From: Marinobacter fonticola
GTDB lineage: Bacteria; Pseudomonadota; Gammaproteobacteria; Pseudomonadales; Oleiphilaceae
Direction: 5' to 3'
Assembly: GCF_008122265.1 (NCBI RefSeq)
Contig: NZ_CP043042.1
Span: 3,100,001-3,164,000 of the forward strand
DNA: 64,000 nt
Every line of letters starts with the position of its first letter. Positions within the stretch are counted from its first letter, which is position 1. A program made the position numbers and the translations under genes. Positions 33,480 to 42,827 of this stretch are shown here, piece by piece. The notes beneath the pieces are model-generated. The model saw nothing but the letters and a program-made list of their open reading frames with translations. It had not been told where the DNA came from and did no database searches.

Positions 33480-36400
33480 CTATTTCAACAACTCGGGGAA
33501 ATTGAATTCAAACCCTGCCGAAACAAAATGACTCGGGTCCCTGCTGAATTCAAATCGCTGCACTTCCGCCGTAAGGAAAATCAGGCGGCTCACGCGATAA
33601 TCTATCCCCACTCCATAAAAGAAGTCGGTACCACTCTCCTCGTCATCGGTGATGGCGACCTCTCCCTGGGTCGTGCTGTAGTCCCTATCCCAGAAGAGAA
33701 CGCCGCCGCGAGCACGGAGTCCCAGCCGATCAGTTATGGCATAGCGATATATGGCGGATGCTGCCGGCCCTTGCCCGGATTCGGGATGCACAGCCGCAAT
33801 GTCCCGATTGACAGGTGTTGAGCTAAAAGTAATCTCAGTGTCCCCTAAATCTACCCAGGCGATCTCCAATGCCAGACTCTCGGTCAAGCGGTAGCCCGCC
33901 CCGATCGTGCCCGCCAGGCGACCGCCGTCGGAGGAATGGACGGTCGCCTGGTATCCGCGATCAGCAAACCGGCCTTCAATATCGCTATGACTGATGTCGG
34001 TAAAGGCATAGCCAAGGCTCCCTGTGAGGTATATCGGTGGGGCTCTTTCCCCGGTCACCCCGCGATTGGCAGCCTGGGCCTGCACAATATCAAGCGAGGA
34101 AGCCAATACGCACACTGCGATCACAGGCAAAGCTAATGCCTTAAGCTTCGCTCCTAGAGCCGCGCGCAAGCGCGCGGCCCTTGCGGCGATACCCGCGGCA
34201 ATCAACAAACCCAGACCGAAGGGGCCGAAGGCACCACCGCCGCCCGATGTTTTCAGAGTGCCACTATTCTCCAAGCCGGCAATCACTGCGACACCACCCG
34301 GGTCAACGACCACGCCGTTTGCTTTACCATCATCGTCGTTTTCTCCTCCATCCGTCATGGTTAACTGCACACACCAGTCGCCCGGGTTTAGGCCTGCCCG
34401 GTACTCACCACTCCCTGCCGTCGGGCAGAACCCTGGCTCACCGGGAGCAGAGGCCAGCGAATTGCCTGCGTTTTCACGGAAGTCCACCCAGCCGCCTTCT
34501 GCCGAATACTTCCGATAAACCGCGTTCTGCGGAATGGCCGCGCGTTGCGGAACCACCACGCGGACGCTTTGCCCCGCGGAAGCCAGGTTTTCCACCGTGA
34601 AGTCAAAGATACCACCCACATTGGTCGTTTCGGGATCTTCCGGTAACTGCGTGATGCTGGTTGCACCAATGTCGCTTTCCTCCAGCAGGCGGCTACCTCC
34701 GCGAGTGGCAAAACGTGAATACTGGCCCAATTTGATGCACGTACCGGGGTCGCTCTCCATCAGGAAACGCTGGTAGTCCTCGACTTCTTCGGGCACCACA
34801 CTGCAGTCATACAGTGAACTATCCAGGTAATCGGGAATACCGTCTTGGTCCGCGTCCCCATGACCTTCGTTTGCATCCGGCACCCCATCGCCATCGCTGT
34901 CCTGTACCGAAGATAGTGCCGGCAAGACGTCGACGACTTTCAAGTGAACTGTCGTCGAATCCTCAGCCGCAGGGCGACCGTTGTCAGTGACCACGACCGT
35001 TAGCGGATAATCTCGTCCCGGCTCCATGACACTGGGATCGAGGGTTACGCTGGCCGAGGCACTGTCGCGGTCAATCAAGATACCGGTGTTCCAGTTGAAC
35101 TGATGGCTATCGTTCCGATTTCCGTCGGTCACCAAAGCGCTTAGCACAACAGGACCTCCGTCGCGAGTTACTACCAAGCGCTCTTCACCATCCTGGCGAA
35201 CCACGACGTCGACCTCCGGTGAGATATTTCTTTCACTGACCGTCAGAACATGGCGCGACGATGGACTACGATTGACGCCTTCCCCCAGGGTTACGACGAT
35301 CGTTTCGTCAGCCTCCGGAATTGCATCGTTGGTCAGGCTAAACGAGAGGGTCGTTTGCAGGCCTTTATCGATCACTGCGATACCGCCCGCAAGGTTGTGG
35401 TCTGCCGGATTGGTTGCACTACCCGACACGCTATAGGGCACCTCGACCGGATAGAAAGGCGATGGGCCATTCAGCACAACCTTGATCTGCACGTCCGCAC
35501 CTTCGGGCTTAACCTGATCTTTGCTCAGGCTGACCAGCGGCTTCACGTTCAGGACCTGGTTGGCCGTACCCACGTTGCCCTTATCATCTTCCGCGGCCCA
35601 GACGATTTCATGTCGGCCCGGCGGGAAGAAGGGCTCATTGTCGACGAGCGACTTGGGATAAGGCGAACAGCAATTGGCTCCGTCATTCGAGTCCGATGCC
35701 GAGGCCAGGCCCAACGCTTCAAGTTGCGCGCGACTGATCTTGGTATAAAGTCCCGTCGCATTGACAGTGACCTCAGGCGGCGCCGATACCGTAGGTGGAG
35801 AACTGTCGCCCAGCGGATCTGTACCGTCTACATACACCTCAACAAAATCGGGTGTACCGTCGCGGTCACTATCCAGGAAGAGCGAACCATCCGCAGGATT
35901 AGTGCCGTCGACCTGGTTCTCAATGAAGTCGGGTACGCCGTCACCGTCCGTATCCCGTACGCTCTCCGCGATACTGGCGTTCGACCCGTCAAAATAGAGT
36001 TCACCATAGTCCGGCACCCCATCGCCATCGGCGTCCAGGAACCTCGAACCGTTGTCCGGATCCGTCAGGTCGACACGGAGTTCCACGTGGGTGGGTACAC
36101 CATCCCCGTCGGCGTCAGCGTAGCTGCGCTTATCCATTTCATCCGTGCCATCGATAATTTCGACATAGTCCGGCACGCGGTCGCTGTCCGTATCGACATA
36201 GCTGGCGGCATCGTTGGGATCGCTGCCTGTTACCGTTTCCTGGTAGTCCGGCACACCATCGCCATCCGTGTCGCGGAAGGACTGCTGATTGTTGGCGTCG
36301 GTGCCGTCGACGACAGTTTCCACATAGTCGGGTACGCCATCGGCGTCCGCATCCCGATAGTCAGCGTCGTCGTTGATATTGGTGCTTTCGGTCTGCTCTA

Positions 36401-39386
36401 CCTGATCAGGTACCTGATCGGCGTCGGTATCCCGGTAGGAGGTCTTGTCATTGGGGTCCGTGCCCTGCTCGGTCTCCAGCCGATCGGACACGCGGTCACC
36501 GTCGGAATCGCGGAAATCGCTGCCGTCATTGGGATCGGTGCTGTCGAGGCTACTCTCCACATAGTCCGCGGTACCGTCGTTGTCGGTGTCACGGTAGTCA
36601 GTACCGTCGTTGGCGCTCGTGCCCTGCGCCGTCTCGACGCGATCCGGCACGCCATCGCCATCGACGTCCTTGTAGGACGTCTTATCGCCCGGGCTCGTGC
36701 CATCCCGACTTTCCTGATCGTCAGGAATGCGATCGCCGTCCGTATCCTGGACGTCCGAAGTATTACCGGGATCGGTGCCGGCCTGGCCTTCCGAATAGTC
36801 AGAGGCGCCATCACCGTCGGTATCCAGATAATCAGCAGCTAGGCCAGGATCAGTGCCCTCCTGCATTTCAACGACCCCCGGCACACCATCCCCATCGTTA
36901 TCCCGATAGGACGTCCTGTCGTTCAAATCCGTCTCATCACGGGTTTCCTCATCGTCAGGAACGCGATCCCCATCGGTATCCCGCACATCACTGGCATTGT
37001 TTGGATCGGTTCCATCTCGCGCTTCGGAATAATCGGAAGCGTTGTCACCGTCTGAATCCAAGAAGTCGCTTTTGTTGTTTATGGCAGTGCCGTCCCGGGT
37101 TTCCACATGATCGGGCACGCCGTCGGCATCTCCATCCTTATAGCTCGCCGCATCACTCGGATCGGTGCCATCCGTATTTTCGGTACTATCAGGCACGCCG
37201 TCGCCATCGCTGTCCTGAAAGACCCAGATGTCGAACGCGGGCAGACTGGAGGCGGCGCCGTCGCTGTCCGTCACCGTGATTCCGATGGAGGCATAGGTGC
37301 CCCGATCGGCGTTCCCCGGGGTACCGGAAAGCTCACCGGTTGACGCATCGAACGTTGTCCAGGACGGCTGATTGGTGACACTGAAGGTTAATACGTCGCC
37401 GACGTCCTCATCGGAGGCGGTCGGCCGGAACTGGTATGGTGTATCAACCTTAACCTCAGTGTCGGGTGTTCCGCTGATAACCGGTGCATTGTCATTGATA
37501 TGGGAGAATCGCACGTCGCCCGCAGAGGGTGCGGTCGAGGTCGTGCCGTCCGAGGCGCTCAGGCTGTATGTGGGCGCGACCTCACTGTCATCATGGACAA
37601 AGGTGACCTGGCCGAGGTCGACACTTTCCTGGGTAAAGGAGGTAATGGCAACGCCAGGGTTGCCTGAGTTCTCAAACTGCCCATTCGATACTTCCGTGAC
37701 ACTAATCGCGATCTGGCCGCGATCGGTATCCGGATCCGAGAAGTTGATGTTTTCAGTTCCCAAAGCAACGGCGCTGCCTTCGGCAACGATCATGCCGTTC
37801 GCGGAACCTACCGGCCCGCCACTGGCCGGTCTTGAGGGGTGATCCTGCACATCGACATAGAAGTTATAGGAGTTGCTCTTACCTTCCTTGTCCTTGATGA
37901 ACAGCGACAGATTGCGGTCGCCCGGCGCACGCAGGGTAAAGGTATCCTGGTAAGTAAGGTTGCGGACGAGTGCCGTGACCGCGGCGGGCGTAGCATTGGC
38001 CCCTGCGAAGTTGATCCGTAACGCGCGGCCCTGACCATTATCATTGGCGTCTATGGTGCCAATGGGATTGCCTTCGTAGAGAACGGTATCTCCGGACAGT
38101 CCAATCTGGCCCGCGCCCGTTCCCTGATTCCGAACACTGAGATTTTCCTCCAGGCCGTCGGTGAAAGTAACGTTCACCTTCAGCTCGCCGCCGTCGAAAT
38201 CAACGTTATTGCGATCAGTCACCAGGGCATCTTCACCGGCATCGATAATCTGGCGGTCTGTGGTGCCATACACGGTCCGGTCCGCCTCCAAATTTACGAT
38301 TTTCGGCGCATCCGGATCCGGAACAATGAAATTGAGAACCAGGTAGTTCTTAATCGTCGTATTGGTCGTATCGCGTACTTCGAAAGTAATGGGATATGCG
38401 GCAGGCGCCAGGTTAACCGGGTCAAATGTATATTGGCTTTCAACGCTCGCATCTTCGGTCAGCGCGCCCTGGATATTCCCGAGACTGGTGGTTTCGATTG
38501 CCGTGCCGTTAACATTGAAAGTATAAGTCGAACCCTTTTCTACAATGACGTTACGGGTTTCAGGTACATTGGCCGACTCATTGAATTGAGTTGCCTTGTT
38601 GTTTTGCAGGTACAGAATGAAATCCACATGGGATTTCGACTTTTCGATACCGTTGTCGTCCTGGTCTTCCGCCACGATACCGGCACTGTATAACCCGGGC
38701 GCTAAGCTGCCTGAACCCGACCAGGTAATCACGCCTGTGTTCGGGTTAATTGAAAAACCATCCGGCTGCACGGCATCACTCGCGCCCAGCTCATCGAGGT
38801 TGGCCAGGCGGAACTTCAGCTTATCGGCATTAGGATCGGTGGAACCGGTGTTGAATGTCCAGTTTTCCAACCGGGTGCCGTCCTGCCTGATCTGGGGTAC
38901 TTCAAAGATGATAGGCAGCTCAATCTTGGGTGCCAGGTTACCGCCCGCTAGATTAATAACCGTCTGAATTTTCCATGCTTTCCCGGCATTGTTAACCAAC
39001 TCGTTGATGCGGCAACACGAGGTGTAATACACCTCATACGAGGTACTTATATCGAGGTTCCGGGCCTCGAAAATGTTCGTACTCAGTGCATATTGGCCAT
39101 TCGCGTCCGGACTTCCGGACAACGTGGTGACGTTACCCGTGCCCACTTCAGCGAACGTGATCGCGGGTTCGGAAACGAAGGAATTTGCGGTTGGCGACTC
39201 GACAAAATCTGTCCGCCAAGCGGTCTTGACCGTGAGTCGTACATCATTCACTTGGCCATCATTGTCCAGGTCCAATGCCTGCCAGGTTATTGACCCACCG
39301 CGAAAGTGGCTGGCTTGGGCCAGAGCCGGCGCCAGGATTGCAACGATCAATAACACGCCACTGAGAGTACGAGGGAATCGAAACAT
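33480..39386 (-). CDS. Giant calcium-repeat surface protein with internal sorting signal and C-terminal outer-membrane barrel
   Basis: A 1968-residue exported protein. After a signal peptide (cleaved near QAS, residue ~25) come beta-sandwich regions, including a putative Ig domain near residues 640-715. Residues ~722-1193 hold 18 thrombospondin-3-like repeats of 26-27 residues (DTDGDGVPDYxE-x5-DP). Then follow a HYR-like region, a Calx-beta-like domain, another Ig-like part and a domain like the 'choice-of-anchor U' type (LNPGDWCVQL, DPGGVAVIAGL). Residues 1715-1742 read as a GlyGly-CTERM sorting tail: GGGG, a hydrophobic helix, then arginines. It is not the end: a second signal-like stretch (ALALPVIAVCVLASS to QAQA) and a 196-residue OmpA/OmpW-like barrel ending in Lys follow. 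Likely an adhesin or surface matrix protein. Confidence 0.85.
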   Translation of the reverse strand: MFRFPRTLSGVLLIVAILAPALAQASHFRGGSITWQALDLDNDGQVNDVRLTVKTAWRTDFVESPTANSFVSEPAITFAEVGTGNVTTLSGSPDANGQYALSTNIFEARNLDISTSYEVYYTSCCRINELVNNAGKAWKIQTVINLAGGNLAPKIELPIIFEVPQIRQDGTRLENWTFNTGSTDPNADKLKFRLANLDELGASDAVQPDGFSINPNTGVITWSGSGSLAPGLYSAGIVAEDQDDNGIEKSKSHVDFILYLQNNKATQFNESANVPETRNVIVEKGSTYTFNVNGTAIETTSLGNIQGALTEDASVESQYTFDPVNLAPAAYPITFEVRDTTNTTIKNYLVLNFIVPDPDAPKIVNLEADRTVYGTTDRQIIDAGEDALVTDRNNVDFDGGELKVNVTFTDGLEENLSVRNQGTGAGQIGLSGDTVLYEGNPIGTIDANDNGQGRALRINFAGANATPAAVTALVRNLTYQDTFTLRAPGDRNLSLFIKDKEGKSNSYNFYVDVQDHPSRPASGGPVGSANGMIVAEGSAVALGTENINFSDPDTDRGQIAISVTEVSNGQFENSGNPGVAITSFTQESVDLGQVTFVHDDSEVAPTYSLSASDGTTSTAPSAGDVRFSHINDNAPVISGTPDTEVKVDTPYQFRPTASDEDVGDVLTFSVTNQPSWTTFDASTGELSGTPGNADRGTYASIGITVTDSDGAASSLPAFDIWVFQDSDGDGVPDSTENTDGTDPSDAASYKDGDADGVPDHVETRDGTAINNKSDFLDSDGDNASDYSEARDGTDPNNASDVRDTDGDRVPDDEETRDETDLNDRTSYRDNDGDGVPGVVEMQEGTDPGLAADYLDTDGDGASDYSEGQAGTDPGNTSDVQDTDGDRIPDDQESRDGTSPGDKTSYKDVDGDGVPDRVETAQGTSANDGTDYRDTDNDGTADYVESSLDSTDPNDGSDFRDSDGDRVSDRLETEQGTDPNDKTSYRDTDADQVPDQVEQTESTNINDDADYRDADADGVPDYVETVVDGTDANNQQSFRDTDGDGVPDYQETVTGSDPNDAASYVDTDSDRVPDYVEIIDGTDEMDKRSYADADGDGVPTHVELRVDLTDPDNGSRFLDADGDGVPDYGELYFDGSNASIAESVRDTDGDGVPDFIENQVDGTNPADGSLFLDSDRDGTPDFVEVYVDGTDPLGDSSPPTVSAPPEVTVNATGLYTKISRAQLEALGLASASDSNDGANCCSPYPKSLVDNEPFFPPGRHEIVWAAEDDKGNVGTANQVLNVKPLVSLSKDQVKPEGADVQIKVVLNGPSPFYPVEVPYSVSGSATNPADHNLAGGIAVIDKGLQTTLSFSLTNDAIPEADETIVVTLGEGVNRSPSSRHVLTVSERNISPEVDVVVRQDGEERLVVTRDGGPVVLSALVTDGNRNDSHQFNWNTGILIDRDSASASVTLDPSVMEPGRDYPLTVVVTDNGRPAAEDSTTVHLKVVDVLPALSSVQDSDGDGVPDANEGHGDADQDGIPDYLDSSLYDCSVVPEEVEDYQRFLMESDPGTCIKLGQYSRFATRGGSRLLEESDIGATSITQLPEDPETTNVGGIFDFTVENLASAGQSVRVVVPQRAAIPQNAVYRKYSAEGGWVDFRENAGNSLASAPGEPGFCPTAGSGEYRAGLNPGDWCVQLTMTDGGENDDDGKANGVVVDPGGVAVIAGLENSGTLKTSGGGGAFGPFGLGLLIAAGIAARAARLRAALGAKLKALALPVIAVCVLASSLDIVQAQAANRGVTGERAPPIYLTGSLGYAFTDISHSDIEGRFADRGYQATVHSSDGGRLAGTIGAGYRLTESLALEIAWVDLGDTEITFSSTPVNRDIAAVHPESGQGPAASAIYRYAITDRLGLRARGGVLFWDRDYSTTQGEVAITDDEESGTDFFYGVGIDYRVSRLIFLTAEVQRFEFSRDPSHFVSAGFEFNFPELLK
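35805..37222. repeat. Coding tandem repeat: 18 thrombospondin-3-like units of about 79 bp
   Basis: Minus-strand units encode DxDGDxxPDxxE followed by a variable part with DP and ending in aromatic plus basic or hydrophobic residues. Units are 26 or 27 codons. Units 3 and 6 share the rare SDYSE form, and units 4 and 7 share DRxPDD, which suggests duplication of a three-unit block. The Asp-rich loops are known calcium ligands. Confidence 0.85.
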
Positions 39387-39857
39387 TTAAGTGCCTATAT
39401 CTTTTTTTTGGGTCGCACTTGTGTGCATCTATAGAATACTCGGTTGGGATAATTAAACAGCCCGTCCACACGATTCATTACAATTGCACATAAAACGATC
39501 ATTTATGAATACGGATGGTTAAAGATTTTGGAGTCAGCCATCTCAAAAAACTTACATTATTTATTATTTCGTTACATATAATTACGAAGTAATATATAAA
39601 TATGGGGAGCAATTTCTTATTTATTGAGTGGCCAGACAAATCGAAAACACGCCGCAGTTCCCACGACGTATTGTTTGCTTTATCTCTTCTCATAGCCCTT
39701 TGGACAGCCCAGCCATCTTACGTCTCTGTAATCTCACGGCACTATTCGCCTTTTCCAGGCTGAGCTAGCATGAGTCCAAAGCCCTTGATGGAGCAGTCAA
39801 CCGGATCCAAAGCATTCAAAAACGTCCCGGTTGTCCGTCTAACATGGAGGTTACCTG
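39387..39857. other. AT-rich intergenic region between divergent surface-protein and formate-dehydrogenase genes
   Basis: The 471 bp include a strongly AT-rich core at about 39480-39620, unlike the surrounding GC-rich DNA, with an ATTAC-GAA-GTAAT palindrome inside. A 64-codon minus-strand frame at 39499-39693 has no recognisable features. The region must hold promoters for both neighbours; GGAGG precedes the formate-dehydrogenase ATG. Confidence 0.55.
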
Positions 39858-42827
39858 ATGCCAGAGAGCCAACTGTGCACCCTCACGTGTGACGGCAAGA
39901 AGCTGATCGGGCCTGCCGGCACCCCGTTGATCGATTTCCTTGCCCGCTACGATATCGACCTGCCCCACATCTGCTACGACAAGACGCTCGGCGCACTACA
40001 GACCTGCGATACCTGCTGGGTACGCGTCGACGGCGAACTGCAGCGGGGCTGCACGGTCCAGGCCGAAGATGGGTTGAATGTCGAACTGGACAATGAAGAC
40101 GCCCGCCAGGCCCGGCATGAAGGCGCCGACCGCATCGTCGCCCGGCATGAACTCTATTGTTCGGTGTGCGAGAACAATAACGGCGACTGCAAGGTCCATA
40201 ACGTCATCAACGCGATGGATGTCAGTCACCAGCGCTACCCCTACCGCACCAAACCCTATGAAACCGACGATAGTCATCCGTTCTACCGTTACGACCCGGA
40301 TCAATGCATCCTCTGCGGGCGCTGCGTGGAGGCCTGCCAGAACGTCCAGGTCACCGAGACCCTGACCATCGACTGGGAGCGAGAGGACCCCCGCGTCATG
40401 TGGGATGGCGGCGAGTCCGCCAATGACTCCAGCTGCGTGTCCTGCGGCCACTGTGTCACCGTCTGCCCCTGCAATGCGCTGATGGAGAAAACCATGCTCG
40501 GCGAGGCCGGGCCGCTCACCTCGCTTCCCACAGCGGTGAAGCGCCCGGCCATCGACTTCGTGAAGAAGATCGAGCCGACGCTGGGCTTCCAGCCCATTTT
40601 TGCCATGTCGGAAATGGACGAAGCCTGGCGTAAATCGGAGATCAAGAAGACCAAGACCGTATGCACCTATTGTGGCGTGGGTTGCGCCTTCGATATGTGG
40701 ACCCGTGATCGTAAGATTCTGAAGGTCCAACCGGTGGAAGAGGCGCCGGTAAACGGGATATCTACCTGCATCAAGGGCAAATTCGGCTGGGACTTCGTCG
40801 ATTCCGACGACCGCCTGACGACACCGCTGATTCGCGAGGAAGGCCGTTTTCGCGAAGCCAGTTGGGACGAAGCCTATCGGCTGGTCGCCAAACGGTTCAA
40901 CGAAATCAGGGACGAGCACGGTCCCGATGCCCTGGCCTTCGTGGCCTCGAGCAAATGCACCAACGAAGAATCCTACCTGATGCAGAAACTGGCCCGCGCC
41001 GTTATCGGGACCAACAATATCGACAATTGCTCACGCTACTGTCAGTCGCCGGCCACCCAGGGCCTCTGGCGGACGATGGGCTACGGCGGCGATGGCGGCT
41101 CGATATCGGATCTGGAACAGGCGGACCTGATTTTCTTTGTTGGCTCCAACACCGCCGAAAGCCACCCTGTGTTGGCCACCCGGCTTAAGCAGGCGCAGAA
41201 ACACCGCGGCCAGAAGCACCTGGTGTTCGACCTGCGCAGACATGAGATGGCAGAGCGGGCCGACGAATTCATCCGGCCCAAACCAGGCACCGATCTGGTC
41301 TGGCTCTGCGCCATCAGCAAGTTCATCCTGGACAACGGGCTGGAGGACAAGACGTTCCTTGAGGAGCGGGTTATCCAACTGGACGAGTACCGTGAGAGCC
41401 TGGCGCCCTTCACGCTGGAATACGCTGAATCCGTCACCGGCATCGACGCTTCACGACTGGAATCTCTCGCCAGGATGATCGTCAGCGCCGGTAAGGTTTG
41501 CGGTGTCTGGGCTATGGGTGTGACCCAGCATATCGCCGGCTCGGATACCTCGACGGCCATCGCCAATCTGCTCCTGGTCACCGGCAATGCCGGGCGCCCA
41601 GGCACTGGCGCGTATCCCATGCGCGGACACAACAACGTTCAGGGCTGCAGCGACTTTGGCTCGATGCCCGGCCGGCTTCCCGGCTACGAGTTCGTCACAG
41701 ACGATGACGCCCGCAAGCGCTATGAGGATGCCTGGGGTGTCAAACTCTCCACCAATAAGGGGCTCAACAACCACACGGTGGTGGAAGCCATTCACAAAGG
41801 TCAGGTTCGCTCGCTTTATGTGGTGGGCGAAGAGATGGCTGTGGTGGATTCAAACGCGCATTACGTCCAGGAGGCTTTCGACAAGCTCGATTTCATGGTG
41901 GTACAGGACATCTTCTTCACCCGCACCTGCGAGCATGCGGATGTGGTGTTCCCCGCAGCACCCAGCGTCGAGAAAGAAGGCACGTTCGTTAATACCGAAC
42001 GTCGCATCCAGCGCCTTTATCAAGTGCTGGAACCCAAGGGCAACAGTAAACCCGACTGGTTGATCCAGACTGAACTCGCACGCCACCTCGGGGCAACCTG
42101 GAATTACCCGTCCCCGGCCGACATCATGGCGGAAGCCGCCTCGCTTTCCCCCATGTTTGCGGGCGTCACCTATGAACGTCTCGAAGGGTATAAATCCCAG
42201 CAATGGCCCATCGCTGCCGATGGTACGGACACCCCTCACCTGTACCTTAACGGTTTTGCGTTCCCGGACGGTAAGGCGCGACTGTATCCGCTCGAGTATA
42301 CCGAGCCGACCCAGCAGACCGATGAAATGTACGACCTGCACGTTAACAACGGGCGGCTGCTGGAGACCTTTCACGAAGGCAACCTCACCCACCAGTCAGC
42401 AGGCATTCGCAGCCAGGTGCCCACCAAGTTCGTGGAAGTCTCGCCGGAACTGGCGAAAGAGCGGAATATCGAAAGCGGCCGCTGGGTTCAGCTCACCTCG
42501 CGGCATGGGTCAATCCGCTTGCAGGCGCTGGTCACCGACCGGGTGACCGGCAATGAGCTGTTCGTGACCGAGAACGCCACGCGCAACGACCACGCCATTA
42601 ATATTCTGACCTCCTTCGACGCCGACAAGGACAGCGATACCCCCACCTTCAAGGAGATCGCCGTTTATATGGAGCGCCTCGATGTTCAGGATGATCCGCC
42701 GCTACCGGCAAACAATTTCCGTTTTGGCAAACCGACGCCTCGGCGGGGAGTTGAAGCTGAACTGAAGTGGAACCGGGCAGACTACACCCTGCCGCCGGCC
42801 AAAGCCCGCTACCCGGAGAAATTCTGA
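39858..42827 (+). CDS. fdhA: Formate-dehydrogenase-like molybdoenzyme, catalytic subunit (YrhE/YjgC/ForC type)
   Basis: A 989-residue protein. The N-terminus binds a [2Fe-2S] cluster (Cys39, 50, 53, 65), then a His/Cys motif near 101-111, two ferredoxin [4Fe-4S] sets (Cys150-160 and 193-203), and a further [4Fe-4S] site at Cys269, 272, 276 and 304 before the bis-MGD molybdopterin domain. The active-site segment is NCSRYCQSPA: Cys395 (codon TGT, not TGA) is the metal ligand, and Gln396 replaces the His of classical formate dehydrogenases. This form is known from Bacillus YrhE/YjgC, which also come with a DUF1641 partner, as here. Formate oxidation feeding quinone is the likely job. No Tat signal, so cytoplasmic. 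Confidence 0.88.
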   Translation: MPESQLCTLTCDGKKLIGPAGTPLIDFLARYDIDLPHICYDKTLGALQTCDTCWVRVDGELQRGCTVQAEDGLNVELDNEDARQARHEGADRIVARHELYCSVCENNNGDCKVHNVINAMDVSHQRYPYRTKPYETDDSHPFYRYDPDQCILCGRCVEACQNVQVTETLTIDWEREDPRVMWDGGESANDSSCVSCGHCVTVCPCNALMEKTMLGEAGPLTSLPTAVKRPAIDFVKKIEPTLGFQPIFAMSEMDEAWRKSEIKKTKTVCTYCGVGCAFDMWTRDRKILKVQPVEEAPVNGISTCIKGKFGWDFVDSDDRLTTPLIREEGRFREASWDEAYRLVAKRFNEIRDEHGPDALAFVASSKCTNEESYLMQKLARAVIGTNNIDNCSRYCQSPATQGLWRTMGYGGDGGSISDLEQADLIFFVGSNTAESHPVLATRLKQAQKHRGQKHLVFDLRRHEMAERADEFIRPKPGTDLVWLCAISKFILDNGLEDKTFLEERVIQLDEYRESLAPFTLEYAESVTGIDASRLESLARMIVSAGKVCGVWAMGVTQHIAGSDTSTAIANLLLVTGNAGRPGTGAYPMRGHNNVQGCSDFGSMPGRLPGYEFVTDDDARKRYEDAWGVKLSTNKGLNNHTVVEAIHKGQVRSLYVVGEEMAVVDSNAHYVQEAFDKLDFMVVQDIFFTRTCEHADVVFPAAPSVEKEGTFVNTERRIQRLYQVLEPKGNSKPDWLIQTELARHLGATWNYPSPADIMAEAASLSPMFAGVTYERLEGYKSQQWPIAADGTDTPHLYLNGFAFPDGKARLYPLEYTEPTQQTDEMYDLHVNNGRLLETFHEGNLTHQSAGIRSQVPTKFVEVSPELAKERNIESGRWVQLTSRHGSIRLQALVTDRVTGNELFVTENATRNDHAINILTSFDADKDSDTPTFKEIAVYMERLDVQDDPPLPANNFRFGKPTPRRGVEAELKWNRADYTLPPAKARYPEKF

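Noticed and set aside
35250..36842. A 530-codon plus-strand open frame opposite the giant surface protein gene
   Set aside because: It lies exactly opposite the Asp-rich repeat array; GAC/GAT codons read backwards give GTC/ATC without stops, so a long antisense frame is expected. Its protein is a monotonous Ile/Val/Arg sequence with no recognisable domain.
35805..37222. Regularly spaced DNA repeats that might suggest a CRISPR array
   Set aside because: The repeats stay in frame in a clear protein gene, vary in sequence and encode a known calcium-binding unit. No leader, cas genes or unique spacers are present.
39499..39693. A 64-codon minus-strand frame in the AT-rich island
   Set aside because: AT-rich sequence, no ribosome-binding site, no recognisable motif, and the hydrophobic stretch follows from base composition.
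41040..41042. Possible selenocysteine codon in the formate-dehydrogenase-like gene
   Set aside because: The codon at the metal-ligand position is TGT (Cys), not TGA, and the gene reads through without stops.
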